Shown here in pieces: positions 8,625 through 16,487 of a stretch of 64,000 nucleotides of DNA; position 1 is the stretch's first letter; each line of letters starts with the position of its first letter. The notes under the pieces are model-generated. The model did not search any database and was not told where the DNA came from. It saw nothing but the letters and a program-made list of their open reading frames with translations. Source of the stretch: Bacillus sp. SA1-12 (GTDB taxonomy: Bacteria > Bacillota > Bacilli > Bacillales > Bacillaceae); the NCBI RefSeq assembly GCF_000981385.1, contig NZ_LATZ01000119.1, forward strand, positions 186,001-250,000. Reading direction: 5' to 3'. Made by a program: the position numbers and the translations under genes.

Positions 8625-8831
8625 GTGACCGTTGGTTCACAAGTAAAACAATGTTTATCGACTTTGAAAAGCATTGAGGCAAGCTTATCAAGTCTTGCTA
8701 TTACCTCGCAAGATGAAGAGGCAAAAAGAGTTTTTCATGAAATGATGATGAAAATGGAGGAAGTGAAAGAGGATGTAAAAATGCGTGTTGGACAATTGGA
8801 ACGAGAAGAATATCAGTATAAAGGATTTTAA
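8625..8831 (+). CDS. DUF1657 protein (second copy)
   Basis: A 68-residue helical protein starting at a GTG behind GGGGGGTG. It has the DUF1657 pattern (VKQCLSTLKSIEASLSSLA, ending MRVGQLEREEYQYKGF) and clear similarity to the product at 6025. In spoVA2mob operons a second DUF1657 gene lies between spoVAEb and the DUF421 gene, as here. Function is unknown. Confidence 0.87.
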   Translation: MTVGSQVKQCLSTLKSIEASLSSLAITSQDEEAKRVFHEMMMKMEEVKEDVKMRVGQLEREEYQYKGF

Positions 8832-8852
8832 TCTTGCAAGAGGTGATAATCG

Positions 8853-9713
8853 ATGCCTGAATGGATGGAAGTGATCTTAAGATCTTTTCTCTTTTTAGCC
8901 GTTTTGTTTTTAATTACGAAAATTTTGGGGAAAAAGCAGTTAACTGAATTATCATTTTTTGAATATGTGACTGGTATTACTATCGGAAGCATTGCTGGGG
9001 AAGTTATTATGGGACTTGACGGGAATATGTGGAATGGTGTAGTTTCTATTTTCATTTTTGGTTCTGTTCCGTTCATAGTAGGGATACTTTCTCTAAAAAG
9101 CAAAAGATTCCGAGACTACGTTGAAGGAAAAGGAACAATCTTTATTAAAGATGGTAAAGTGATGGAAGATAATTTAAAGAAAGAAAGATATACAGCTGAT
9201 GAATTACTTGAACTTCTCCGGAGAAAAAATGTATTCCAAGTTGCAGACGTTGAATTTGCTGTATTAGAACCAACTGGTGATTTAAGTGTTCTTTTAAAAA
9301 AAGAAAATCGACCTGTTACAGCTAAAGATCTTGGGTTAAGTGCTATTGCTGAAAAAGAACCTCAAACGGTTATAATGGACGGTGAAGTGTTAGACGAACC
9401 GCTTGCAAATGCAGGGAGAAACAGACGTTGGCTTGAAACAGAGTTGGACAAGTTGAATGTAAGCATTGAAAATGTCTATTTAGCTCAGGTTGACACTTAT
9501 GGCCAGTTAACAGTCGACTTATTTGATGACAAACTAAAAGTACCCACACCTCAAGAAAAACCATTGCTGTTAGCAATGATAAAGAAATGTCAAGCGGATT
9601 TGGAGTTATTCTCTTTGGCTACAGATTCTAAGGAAACAAAGCAAATGTATCATAAAAATGCTATGAAAGTAGATGAAGTATTAAACAAATTAACACCATA
9701 TCTTAAGAATTAG
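8853..9713 (+). CDS. DUF421-DUF1657 fusion membrane protein (2Duf-like)
   Basis: A 286-residue protein. Residues 1-80 hold three hydrophobic segments of the YetF/DUF421 type (ITKILGKKQLTELSFFEYVTGI is diagnostic), residues 85-225 the soluble DUF421 domain, and from about 231 to the end a DUF1657-like helical tail (KCQADLELFSLATDSKETKQ). This fusion is the product called 2Duf in spoVA2mob operons. Published work on B. subtilis attributes much of the added wet-heat resistance and slower germination to it, probably through the spore inner membrane. It is the last gene of the operon; the next gene converges. Confidence 0.88.
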   Translation: MPEWMEVILRSFLFLAVLFLITKILGKKQLTELSFFEYVTGITIGSIAGEVIMGLDGNMWNGVVSIFIFGSVPFIVGILSLKSKRFRDYVEGKGTIFIKDGKVMEDNLKKERYTADELLELLRRKNVFQVADVEFAVLEPTGDLSVLLKKENRPVTAKDLGLSAIAEKEPQTVIMDGEVLDEPLANAGRNRRWLETELDKLNVSIENVYLAQVDTYGQLTVDLFDDKLKVPTPQEKPLLLAMIKKCQADLELFSLATDSKETKQMYHKNAMKVDEVLNKLTPYLKN

Positions 9714-9740
9714 AAGAACTATATTTAAAGAAAAAAGGTA

Positions 9741-10469
9741 TCAATGCCAAGATATTGTTGCTTTTAAAGGCAAATGATCTGAAGCGTTAAGTGAATGTGT
9801 TATGACCTCTGATTTTACAACTTGTAGCTCAGGACTGACAAATATGTAATCCAATCTCATCTTTGGAAGAGACGCTGGATATGTGTAACCTTGTCCCATT
9901 CCTGAAACATGCCAAGAATCTATAACTTTATCAGTTAATTTTCTCCAACCTCTTGTTCCTGGCTTCATATTCCAATCACCCATCATAATAATAGGATGGG
10001 GATATTTATGAAATTGGTTTATGATAAAATTAATTTGCTTTCTATGAAGGAAGGGATTAAGGCTTAAGTGAGTGACCATTATTTGATATAATTTTTTATC
10101 TATCTGAATAGTGGCATCAAGCAATGACCTTCCTTCAATTAGTCCTGGTATATAGTTAAATGAATGGCTTTTTTTTGAAAGGATAGGAAATCGGGACAGA
10201 AGAGCATTCCCATATTGTCGCACTTTATTGGTGTTTTTAGATTTAAATGAGAGAGAGGGACTAAAAAAGTACTCAGTATTTAATTGCTTTGCAAGCCACT
10301 TAGTCTGATCTTCAAAAAGACTTCTCTTAGAAAAATGTTTATCAACCTCATTAAGGCCAATAATATCTGCTTGACTTTTTTCAATTACTTGAACAATTCT
10401 CGATAGATCTGCTTGTTTATCAATCCCCACCCCATGATGAATATTAAAGGTCAAAACATTAATTTCCAT
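9741..10469 (-). CDS. Endonuclease/exonuclease/phosphatase (EEP) family protein
   Basis: A 242-residue EEP-fold enzyme. Motifs in order: LTFNIHHG, IGLNEVD with the metal-binding Glu, the central HLSL (TxH motif region), MGDWNMKP (GDxN), and the C-terminal NASDHLPL with the catalytic His. This family cleaves phosphodiester bonds in nucleic acids, lipids or inositol phosphates; the form without extensions is not specific enough to choose. The start at 10469 has AAGGAGAT behind it; the 29 extra upstream codons are read across that site and are rejected. It converges on the spore operon. Confidence 0.8.
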   Translation of the reverse strand: MEINVLTFNIHHGVGIDKQADLSRIVQVIEKSQADIIGLNEVDKHFSKRSLFEDQTKWLAKQLNTEYFFSPSLSFKSKNTNKVRQYGNALLSRFPILSKKSHSFNYIPGLIEGRSLLDATIQIDKKLYQIMVTHLSLNPFLHRKQINFIINQFHKYPHPIIMMGDWNMKPGTRGWRKLTDKVIDSWHVSGMGQGYTYPASLPKMRLDYIFVSPELQVVKSEVITHSLNASDHLPLKATISWH

Positions 10470-10691
10470 AAAACGATCTCCTTTTATGCTTGGTATGCTA
10501 AAAATAACGTATAATTTACTCGATTTTATATAACCTAATTTTGAAGGAATTTCCAAGAAGGTTGAAAAACCAAAATATACTGAAAGCTTCTAGGAATAGA
10601 ATTTAGCTAGAAGCATTCTAGTTAATACAAACCTGGTTAAAGTGAAAATAAGAGAAAGTTTAACTAATTCCAATGAAAAATTAATAAATAT

Positions 10692-11249
10692 TCAATTTGT
10701 ATTCCTTTTTTTATTATAAGTCTGTTCGAGTTTTTCCTTTGACATAAATAAATAATAAGGATCAGGTATTTTAAAGATATTTGCTCGTTCTGCAGATAAT
10801 AAAAAAAGAGGGGCTTGAGTTAACCATTTATAAAAAATGTAAAGTGAGCTGTTTGGCCGAACAGTTTCAAAACCAAGTTTATCTGCCCCTTTATACAGCA
10901 TAGTTATGCCGATGACTCCTTTAATATCATTTCTGTCTTTATGGTTATGGATATATTCTGCAATAAGAGGCATCGACATATGTACTTTCTGAAAAATGAT
11001 TCTTCCTCTTCTTACAGAACATTTTACGTTTTTCAACTCGTTTAAAAGTTTAACATTGTGTAAATGAATTTTTAGCAATGTATCATTTTTATTTATCATG
11101 GTTCCATCACTTAAGACCACAGCTTTTCCTTTATATTTGGTTATTCGTACACGGAAAATATTTGAATGACGATCAATGTAATTTAATCTTGTTAATAGGA
11201 AATATAAAGGATCAAGTATATTCCAAAATGTAAGTAAATAGCTGCGCAT
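10692..11249 (-). CDS. YkoP-like conserved protein of unknown function
   Basis: A 185-residue basic protein without a signal peptide. The N-terminus (LLTFWNILDPLYFLLTRLNYID) could be an amphipathic or membrane-associated helix, and the middle contains VVLSDGTMINKNDTLLKIHLHN. The length and pattern resemble B. subtilis YkoP, which lies near ykoN (glycosyltransferase) and ykoQ (phosphoesterase). Counterparts of all three are within 8 kb here. The family name is from memory and function is not established. The ATG has GAGGAGGT upstream and the gene is divergent from the alkaline-phosphatase-fold gene. Confidence 0.55.
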   Translation of the reverse strand: MRSYLLTFWNILDPLYFLLTRLNYIDRHSNIFRVRITKYKGKAVVLSDGTMINKNDTLLKIHLHNVKLLNELKNVKCSVRRGRIIFQKVHMSMPLIAEYIHNHKDRNDIKGVIGITMLYKGADKLGFETVRPNSSLYIFYKWLTQAPLFLLSAERANIFKIPDPYYLFMSKEKLEQTYNKKRNTN

Positions 11250-11357
11250 ATTTCTTACCTCCTCTTTTCAATAATAATTTGTCATTTTTCTTTAGTAATT
11301 ATAATTGAGAAATTTTCCTATTATCTTTTATGTATCATTTGAAAGGACGAGATATCG

Positions 11358-12836
11358 ATGACTTTAACTTCACCAGAAAAGAAAAAAATCATTATGATAA
11401 TAGTTGATACATTAATGGATGTGACTTTACAAGAAGCGTTAAAGAATGGAAAAGCACCTGCACTTCAATTTTTTATTGAAAATGGCTATAAAATCCCGAA
11501 CCTTGTCAGCCCATTTCCAACCATGTCTGTTAATGTAGACAGCTCATTGCTTACGGGTGTCTACAGTGATCAACATAAAGTACCTGGTTTAGTGTGGTTT
11601 AATAAAAATGAAAATAGAATTATTAATTATGGAGGTAATGTTAGAGAACTCTTTAAACTAGGCTTGAAACAATCTATGGAAGATATTTTTTACAATTTAA
11701 ATCATAACCATTTAAGCAAAAAGCATAAAACGATTCATGAAATCTTAAAGGATCAAGATTTACAGACTGCGTCGATCAATACTTTAATGTATAGGGGAAA
11801 CGAACCTGTACAAATTACATTTCCTTTTCTTATGTCAATGTTTACAGGAATGAGAAGAAAAATTTTCGCTTACGCTCCCTATTTGTTTTCATACGGGGCT
11901 ATGGCTAAATTATCTCCATCGAAAAGTCACTCTTTTTTTTGGCAGAAATATGGGTTTAATGACAAATTTTCTGCAAAGGAATTGCAATATCTTATCCAAC
12001 AGGATATGCACCCTGCATTTACAATTGCATACTTTCCAGATTTAGATCAGCGTATACATAAAAAAGGGAGGATGAATAGTAAAGGAATTGAAAAAGTTGA
12101 CAAGCAACTTCAAGACATACTCAATACATATCCTACTTGGAAAGATGCATTAACGAATAATATTTGGATTATTTTAGGGGATAATGGTCAAGCATGGATT
12201 GAAAATGACCGTAAGAAAGCATTAATTGATTTAAGAAAACTACTACAAACATATCGAATACCAAAATTAAGGGATAGAATTACTTCATCAGATGAGGTTA
12301 TACTTTGTGCAAATGAAAGAATGACTTTTATTTATACACTGGATTCTAATCGTGTATCTCTAGAAAAACTTGCAAAGACATTACAAAATGATGAAAGGAT
12401 CGATGTTATCGCTTGGAAAAAAGGTAATAGCATCTATGTCATTTCTGGCATTCAAGCTGGACAGATTATCTTTCGTCCTGAAGGAAATTTTATAGATGAG
12501 TATGGGCAAAAATGGTCAATAGAAGGAGATCTAGAAATATTAGACCTATCAATTAAGGAAAAAAATATTAAGTACGGAACATATCCAGATGCCTTGGCAA
12601 GACTTTATACAACATTTTATTCGCATGAAGGGGATTATCTTGTTGTTAATGCAAAGCCGGGATATGAATTTTTGGCAGAATCATCACCAACTCATGTAGG
12701 AGGGGCTAGCCACGGAGGATTGCATGAGCAAGATTCACTTGTTCCGATGATTGTTACAGGTACTGATGTAAAGCCGAAAAATCCCCGTATCGTTGATTTA
12801 AAAGATTGGGTTTTATCATTAATAAAGCAATTGTAA
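11358..12836 (+). CDS. Alkaline-phosphatase-superfamily phosphodiesterase (NPP-like)
   Basis: A 492-residue enzyme of the type I phosphodiesterase/nucleotide pyrophosphatase group, without signal peptide. It shows MIIVDTLMD (metal Asp 17), PFPTMSVNVDSSLLTG where Ser57 falls on the nucleophile position usually held by Thr, PDLDQRIHKKG (DxxxH metal motif), and GGASHGGLHEQDSLVPMI near the C-terminus. The usual SDHGM motif reads GDNGQ here, so one metal His is Asn. It probably hydrolyses a phosphoester of an intracellular or lipid substrate. It lies beside other phosphoesterase genes and the spore operon. Confidence 0.75.
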   Translation: MTLTSPEKKKIIMIIVDTLMDVTLQEALKNGKAPALQFFIENGYKIPNLVSPFPTMSVNVDSSLLTGVYSDQHKVPGLVWFNKNENRIINYGGNVRELFKLGLKQSMEDIFYNLNHNHLSKKHKTIHEILKDQDLQTASINTLMYRGNEPVQITFPFLMSMFTGMRRKIFAYAPYLFSYGAMAKLSPSKSHSFFWQKYGFNDKFSAKELQYLIQQDMHPAFTIAYFPDLDQRIHKKGRMNSKGIEKVDKQLQDILNTYPTWKDALTNNIWIILGDNGQAWIENDRKKALIDLRKLLQTYRIPKLRDRITSSDEVILCANERMTFIYTLDSNRVSLEKLAKTLQNDERIDVIAWKKGNSIYVISGIQAGQIIFRPEGNFIDEYGQKWSIEGDLEILDLSIKEKNIKYGTYPDALARLYTTFYSHEGDYLVVNAKPGYEFLAESSPTHVGGASHGGLHEQDSLVPMIVTGTDVKPKNPRIVDLKDWVLSLIKQL

Positions 12837-13072
12837 AGCAATTGTTAATTTGCCACTCATTGAATGGAACGGCTGATTTTCTCTCCTTACCACCCGCTTA
12901 AGATGAGTACCTTTAGCGACAACTAACAGGCAAGTTTTTTACTGATCCTAGGAAAAAATCACACCTGTTATATCTTATACAAAAAACAAATGATAAGAAA
13001 TTACCAACATTATTTTCTTTTAATTAAATACAGAATATAAATGTTACAAAATAGAAATAGGGGGTAATCATA

Positions 13073-13372
13073 ATGAACAATTTAATCACTCTTTTTTCAT
13101 TTTTAGGAGGAAGAAGAAATGTTCAATTATTGAAACTATTTGGCAATAAGCGAACAAATAATGGCAGATTGCTTGTATGGTCATTACTTGGATTAACAGC
13201 TCTTGGAGTGATTGGAAGCCGAAATACAAATTGGGGACAAAAAATTCAAGAAGGCTTTAATAACCTTCGAAATAATACTAGGATACCCATACAAAATCAA
13301 ATGAATTTTGCTAATGAATTTGGAGAAGAGGTTTTTCCTAATATGGTAAATAAGAACAATAAAATCCAATAA
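13073..13372 (+). CDS. Small hypothetical protein with one membrane segment
   Basis: A 99-residue protein I do not recognise. It has a basic N-terminal third, a hydrophobic segment at about residues 43-58 (LLVWSLLGLTALGVIG), and an Asn-rich tail. GGGGGTAAT precedes the ATG and a good terminator follows, which supports a real gene. It stands alone between the phosphodiesterase gene and another orphan gene. A spore-associated role is possible from its surroundings, but nothing in the sequence shows it. Confidence 0.6.
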   Translation: MNNLITLFSFLGGRRNVQLLKLFGNKRTNNGRLLVWSLLGLTALGVIGSRNTNWGQKIQEGFNNLRNNTRIPIQNQMNFANEFGEEVFPNMVNKNNKIQ

Positions 13373-13381
13373 ACGAATTAT

Positions 13382-13414
13382 AAAGGGGCTATCCAAAGAG
13401 GGATAGTCCCTTTC
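13382..13414 (+). terminator. Rho-independent terminator
   Basis: AAAGGGGCTATCC pairs with GGGATAGTCCCTTT around a short loop, followed by TCTCT. It closes the 13073 gene. Confidence 0.75.
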
Positions 13415-13519
13415 TCTGTTCAAATTTTAAAGATCAAGGCAAATGCCTATCCCCTGGGACATTTGTAAAACATAGTATATTTTTGAATGGACTAAATAAT
13501 CAAGAAAGGGGAGTAAAAA

Positions 13520-13828
13520 ATGAGCCATTTATATCCATATCACATGTCTTCTTATCAACAACAGCATGCTAGCCAGTTTCCGCAATTCCCTCAATCCGAA
13601 TTATGGGCAGAGCAATTTACCAAAAAACCTCTGTACCCTCATTTAAAACAACAAGTATTATATATCATTGACCCTTTTGTAAAATATGGATTAAAAGAAG
13701 CGAAAGCTACATCATATCCACATGCATTACAGGAAGTTGCAGCAATGACCTATTTAATTGGAAAAGGAATGGATCCCCATACCGCTTATTTAACAGTTGA
13801 ATCTTGGGAAATGAATGAAATGTTTTAA
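13520..13828 (+). CDS. Small hypothetical protein, Tyr/Gln-rich N-terminus
   Basis: A 102-residue protein I do not recognise. The first 25 residues are rich in Tyr, Gln, His and Ser (YPYHMSSYQQQHASQFPQF), a composition seen in spore coat proteins. The rest looks helical and globular (YGLKEAKATSYPHALQEVAAMTYLIGKG). AAAGGGGAG precedes the ATG. A CATAGTATA sequence at 13471-13479 resembles a sigma-E/K -10 element, but I see no matching -35, so a sporulation role is only a suggestion. Confidence 0.6.
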   Translation: MSHLYPYHMSSYQQQHASQFPQFPQSELWAEQFTKKPLYPHLKQQVLYIIDPFVKYGLKEAKATSYPHALQEVAAMTYLIGKGMDPHTAYLTVESWEMNEMF

Positions 13829-13905
13829 AAATTTTTTAGTTAGCACTTAGATTTCTAACTCCACCTTAATGTAATTATGTGCTTCTGCGGAAACTGACAA
13901 AAATG

Positions 13906-13938
13906 AAAGACTCTTTTCTTAGAGTTTTTCTTTTTTTG
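13906..13938 (+). terminator. Rho-independent terminator
   Basis: AAAGACTCT at 13906-13914 pairs with AGAGTTTTT at 13921-13929 (one G-T pair), followed by a T-rich run. The remaining 225 bases up to the next gene hold no other feature I can support. Confidence 0.65.
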
Positions 13939-14163
13939 TTAAGTTGTTGAATTAACTCATTTTTGAGAATTTAATGTTGTAATGATCACCAAATCATGTT
14001 GGTTTTTGGGTAAAATTGTCATTATTCCCCACTAAAACTTGACCATAATTTGACATTTATTTCATATTATTTAGGTCTTAATTCGTGAAATTTATTGTTT
14101 ACCTTAAAAATTCTTCCACTCCACCGTATATTTTATTGAAAGAAACGAGGAGGTTAGGTTGGA

Positions 14164-14958
14164 ATGAAAAAGAAATGGGGATTTACGCTGCTTGCATTTA
14201 CGAGTTTCGGATTGTTTTTTCCCGAAAAAGGTGAAGCAGCTTTGGGAGACAGAACCTTATCAAAGGGAATGGCACATAGTGATGTAAAAGAATTGCAGGA
14301 GTATTTATTAGCAAAAGGAGAATTTCCTTATCATACTGCTACAGGTTATTATGGTGAAATAACAGAGGATGCTGTAAGAGAATTTCAATCAGAAAAAAGT
14401 ATTCAAGTAGATGGAATTGCTGGTCCGCAAACAATCGGTAAAATAAAAGTACTCCGAAAAGGAGATATGGGGAAGCCGGTAATTCAGCTTCAACAGCTTC
14501 TAAAAGTATGGAGTTCTTATACTGGAGTTATTGATGGGATTTATGGGGATGGAACAAAAAATGCTGTTGCCCAATTTCAACGTAAAGCGGGCATAACAGA
14601 TGATGGCATAGCAGGTCCGCAAACATTTAGTAAATTAAATCAAAAAGCATCTGCTGCCGATCAGCCTGTTAAAGAACTATCTGTTACAAGTACTGCCTAT
14701 ACTGCATACTGTGATGGCTGCTCTGGAGTAACAAGGATGGGAGTCGATTTAAAGAAATATCCAGACGGTAAGGTAATTGCTGTCGATCCAAATGTTATAC
14801 CTTTAGGATCAACTGTTGAAGTGGAAGGTTATGGAACTGCTATTGCAGCTGATATTGGCGGAGGTATTACAGGTAATGAAATAGATGTCTTTTTCCCGAC
14901 GGAAAACACTGCCCTCCAATGGGGAAGAAAAACGGTGAAGGTAAGAGTCCTTGATTAA
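14164..14958 (+). CDS. Secreted peptidoglycan-binding protein with 3D domain
   Basis: A 264-residue exported cell-wall protein. A signal peptide covers residues 1-26 (cleavage after GEA). Two PG_binding_1 repeats follow at about 30-95 and 97-160, each ending DGIAGPQT. The C-terminal 3D domain (about 172-264) resembles the lytic transglycosylase fold of MltA and carries the conserved Asp residues in VIAVDPNVIPLG, AADIGG and NEIDVFF. YocH of B. subtilis is a comparable enzyme. It probably cleaves or remodels peptidoglycan. AGGAGG lies upstream and the gene is monocistronic. Confidence 0.85.
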   Translation: MKKKWGFTLLAFTSFGLFFPEKGEAALGDRTLSKGMAHSDVKELQEYLLAKGEFPYHTATGYYGEITEDAVREFQSEKSIQVDGIAGPQTIGKIKVLRKGDMGKPVIQLQQLLKVWSSYTGVIDGIYGDGTKNAVAQFQRKAGITDDGIAGPQTFSKLNQKASAADQPVKELSVTSTAYTAYCDGCSGVTRMGVDLKKYPDGKVIAVDPNVIPLGSTVEVEGYGTAIAADIGGGITGNEIDVFFPTENTALQWGRKTVKVRVLD

Positions 14959-15041
14959 TAATTGATACATAACAGTAGTGACAAAAAATGAACATAGAGC
15001 AAGTAAATTTAGATTAACTTCGAATTTATTTTAAAATTGAG

Positions 15042-15071
15042 TTGACAGGTAGGATTAATGGGATATATAAT
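15042..15071 (+). promoter_or_regulatory. Sigma-A promoter of the TSUP exporter gene
   Basis: TTGACA at 15042-15047 and TATAAT at 15066-15071, both perfect, with an 18-base spacer. Transcription would begin near 15078 and run through the hairpins at 15098-15154 before the start codon at 15198. Confidence 0.75.
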
Positions 15072-15097
15072 CTGATTAATTAGTAACGAAATAAGAA

Positions 15098-15154
15098 GCC
15101 GATCGGAAGACCGAAGGCCTAACTCTTTTTCTGCAAAAGGGTTAGGCCTTTTTT
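15098..15154 (+). promoter_or_regulatory. Leader hairpin plus terminator (candidate riboswitch/attenuator)
   Basis: The 5' leader has a compact hairpin at 15098-15118 (GCC-GA-TCGG-AAGA-CCGA-A-GGC). It overlaps the 5' arm of an intrinsic terminator: AAGGCCTAAC at 15114-15123 pairs with GTTAGGCCTT at 15141-15150, followed by TTTTT. The two structures share the AGGC segment and are mutually exclusive, the layout of an attenuator. A hairpin of the same form recurs right after the gene. I recognise no known riboswitch class. Confidence 0.6.
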
Positions 15155-15197
15155 ATTTCATTTACTAGCAGATAACAACACAATGAGGTGTATAAAA

Positions 15198-16088
15198 ATG
15201 AAAAAGTTAATCATCTTTGCTTTAATCGGTTTACTTGCACAATTTATTGATGGTGCTTTAGGAATGGCCTACGGCGTCACATCATCTTCGCTATTGCTGG
15301 CATTCGGTATTGCACCTGCAGTAGCCTCTGCTTCTGTTCATTTTGCAGAAGTTGTGACAACTGCCGCTTCTGGGGCGTCGCATATTAAATTTGGAAATGT
15401 TGACAAACAAACGGTCTATCGACTCATCATTCCTGGATCAATCGGAGCCTTTTTGGGGGCTACCTTTTTAAGTAATTTACCAGGGGATTTGGCAAAACCT
15501 TATATTTCTATTTTTCTGCTATTATTAGGTGTTTATGTACTTATAAGATTTCTATTTAAGTTTCGTCCAAATGAAGTAAAAGAAGGATCAACTTTAACAC
15601 GAAAAAAATCAATTCCATTAGGATTAATTGCAGGTTTTGCCGATGCAACAGGAGGCGGAGGCTGGGGCCCCATTGCCACCCCTGTCTTGTTATCACAAAA
15701 AGGAATGAGCCCTAGGAAAGTCGTTGGTACGGTTGATACAAGTGAATTTGCTATAGCGGTTTCTGCAACTATAGGCTTTTTGATTTCTTTAGGTTGGGAA
15801 GAAGTAAATTGGTTATGGGTCGGTGCCTTAATGGTTGGTGGAGTTATTGCAGCTCCGATTGCAGCATGGCTCGTACAAAAAATACATGCTCAATTAATGG
15901 GTGTCCTTGTTGGCGGATTTATCATTTTAGTAAATGCGAGAACAATCCTACAGACATGGATTGAAGATCCTGCCGTTTATCCTGCAGTTTATATAGGAAT
16001 AACGATTCTCTGGATTACAGGTATTATATATGTGTTATTAAAAATAGGAAACGGTAAAAAAGATCAAAAAATTGAATTAGATTCCTAA
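15198..16088 (+). CDS. TauE/SafE (TSUP) family anion exporter
   Basis: A polytopic membrane protein of about 296 residues with roughly eight hydrophobic segments. The two TSUP half-repeats are visible: LLAQFIDGALGMAYG near the N-terminus and GLIAGFADATGGGGWGP in the middle. The family exports sulfite, sulfoacetate or similar anions. The ATG at 15198 has GAGGTG seven bases upstream; the extra five codons from 15183 are not needed. The nearby SsuE-type flavin reductase and the cysteine genes downstream suggest sulfur metabolism, but the substrate is inferred. A terminator-bearing leader probably controls it. Confidence 0.85.
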   Translation: MKKLIIFALIGLLAQFIDGALGMAYGVTSSSLLLAFGIAPAVASASVHFAEVVTTAASGASHIKFGNVDKQTVYRLIIPGSIGAFLGATFLSNLPGDLAKPYISIFLLLLGVYVLIRFLFKFRPNEVKEGSTLTRKKSIPLGLIAGFADATGGGGWGPIATPVLLSQKGMSPRKVVGTVDTSEFAIAVSATIGFLISLGWEEVNWLWVGALMVGGVIAAPIAAWLVQKIHAQLMGVLVGGFIILVNARTILQTWIEDPAVYPAVYIGITILWITGIIYVLLKIGNGKKDQKIELDS

Positions 16089-16153
16089 GCCGACTAGAAA
16101 GCTAGAGGCTCTCAGATTATGTGAATCCTATTACGTAAAATGGGAGTCTTTTT
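16089..16153 (+). terminator. Hairpin and terminator after the TSUP gene
   Basis: Directly after the stop codon, 16089-16109 folds as GCC-GA-CTAG-AAAG-CTAG-A-GGC, the same architecture as the leader hairpin at 15098. GGCTCTCA at 16107-16114 can then pair with TGGGAGTC at 16141-16148, followed by TTTTT. From 16154 to 16471 I see no further supported feature. Confidence 0.5.
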
Positions 16154-16487
16154 ACAAATGCAAATACTGGGGAAAGGGTGTTGTTTATAGATTCGTAAGT
16201 GAAGCAAAGCCATTATGCTTCGGCAGCAGGCAGATGAGCAGCTTTTCTATTGAAATTAATCTGAAAAAGAATATTGCTTCAGGTCGTTTTTTAGCTGATA
16301 CCGAATAATCGAAGTGTTCTAAAAGAGTGCGGTTCACCCTTACAGTGACATTAGAAGGAATGAAAGATAACAAGGAATCAATTAACCAATATCACTTTAT
16401 ATTTGTTGCTAAAGAAGTGATTAGATAAAAAATATTAGATTGTGATAAATAAAAAAATACTTAAAATGTATAGAGGAGAGGATTTAA

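Noticed and set aside
5827-12836. Transposon ends or resolvase around the spoVA2mob-like operon
   Set aside because: No transposase, resolvase or long inverted repeats are visible within the flanks, so I do not call a Tn1546-type element.
15060-15160. Known riboswitch class (B12 box, preQ1, fluoride, guanidine) in the TSUP leader
   Set aside because: GGAAGACC slightly resembles the B12 box, but the flanking consensus and the large B12 scaffold are missing. None of the other class motifs fit.
16185-16373. 62-codon minus-strand ORF between the TSUP and SsuE-like genes
   Set aside because: No ribosome binding site on that strand and no family resemblance; judged a chance frame.
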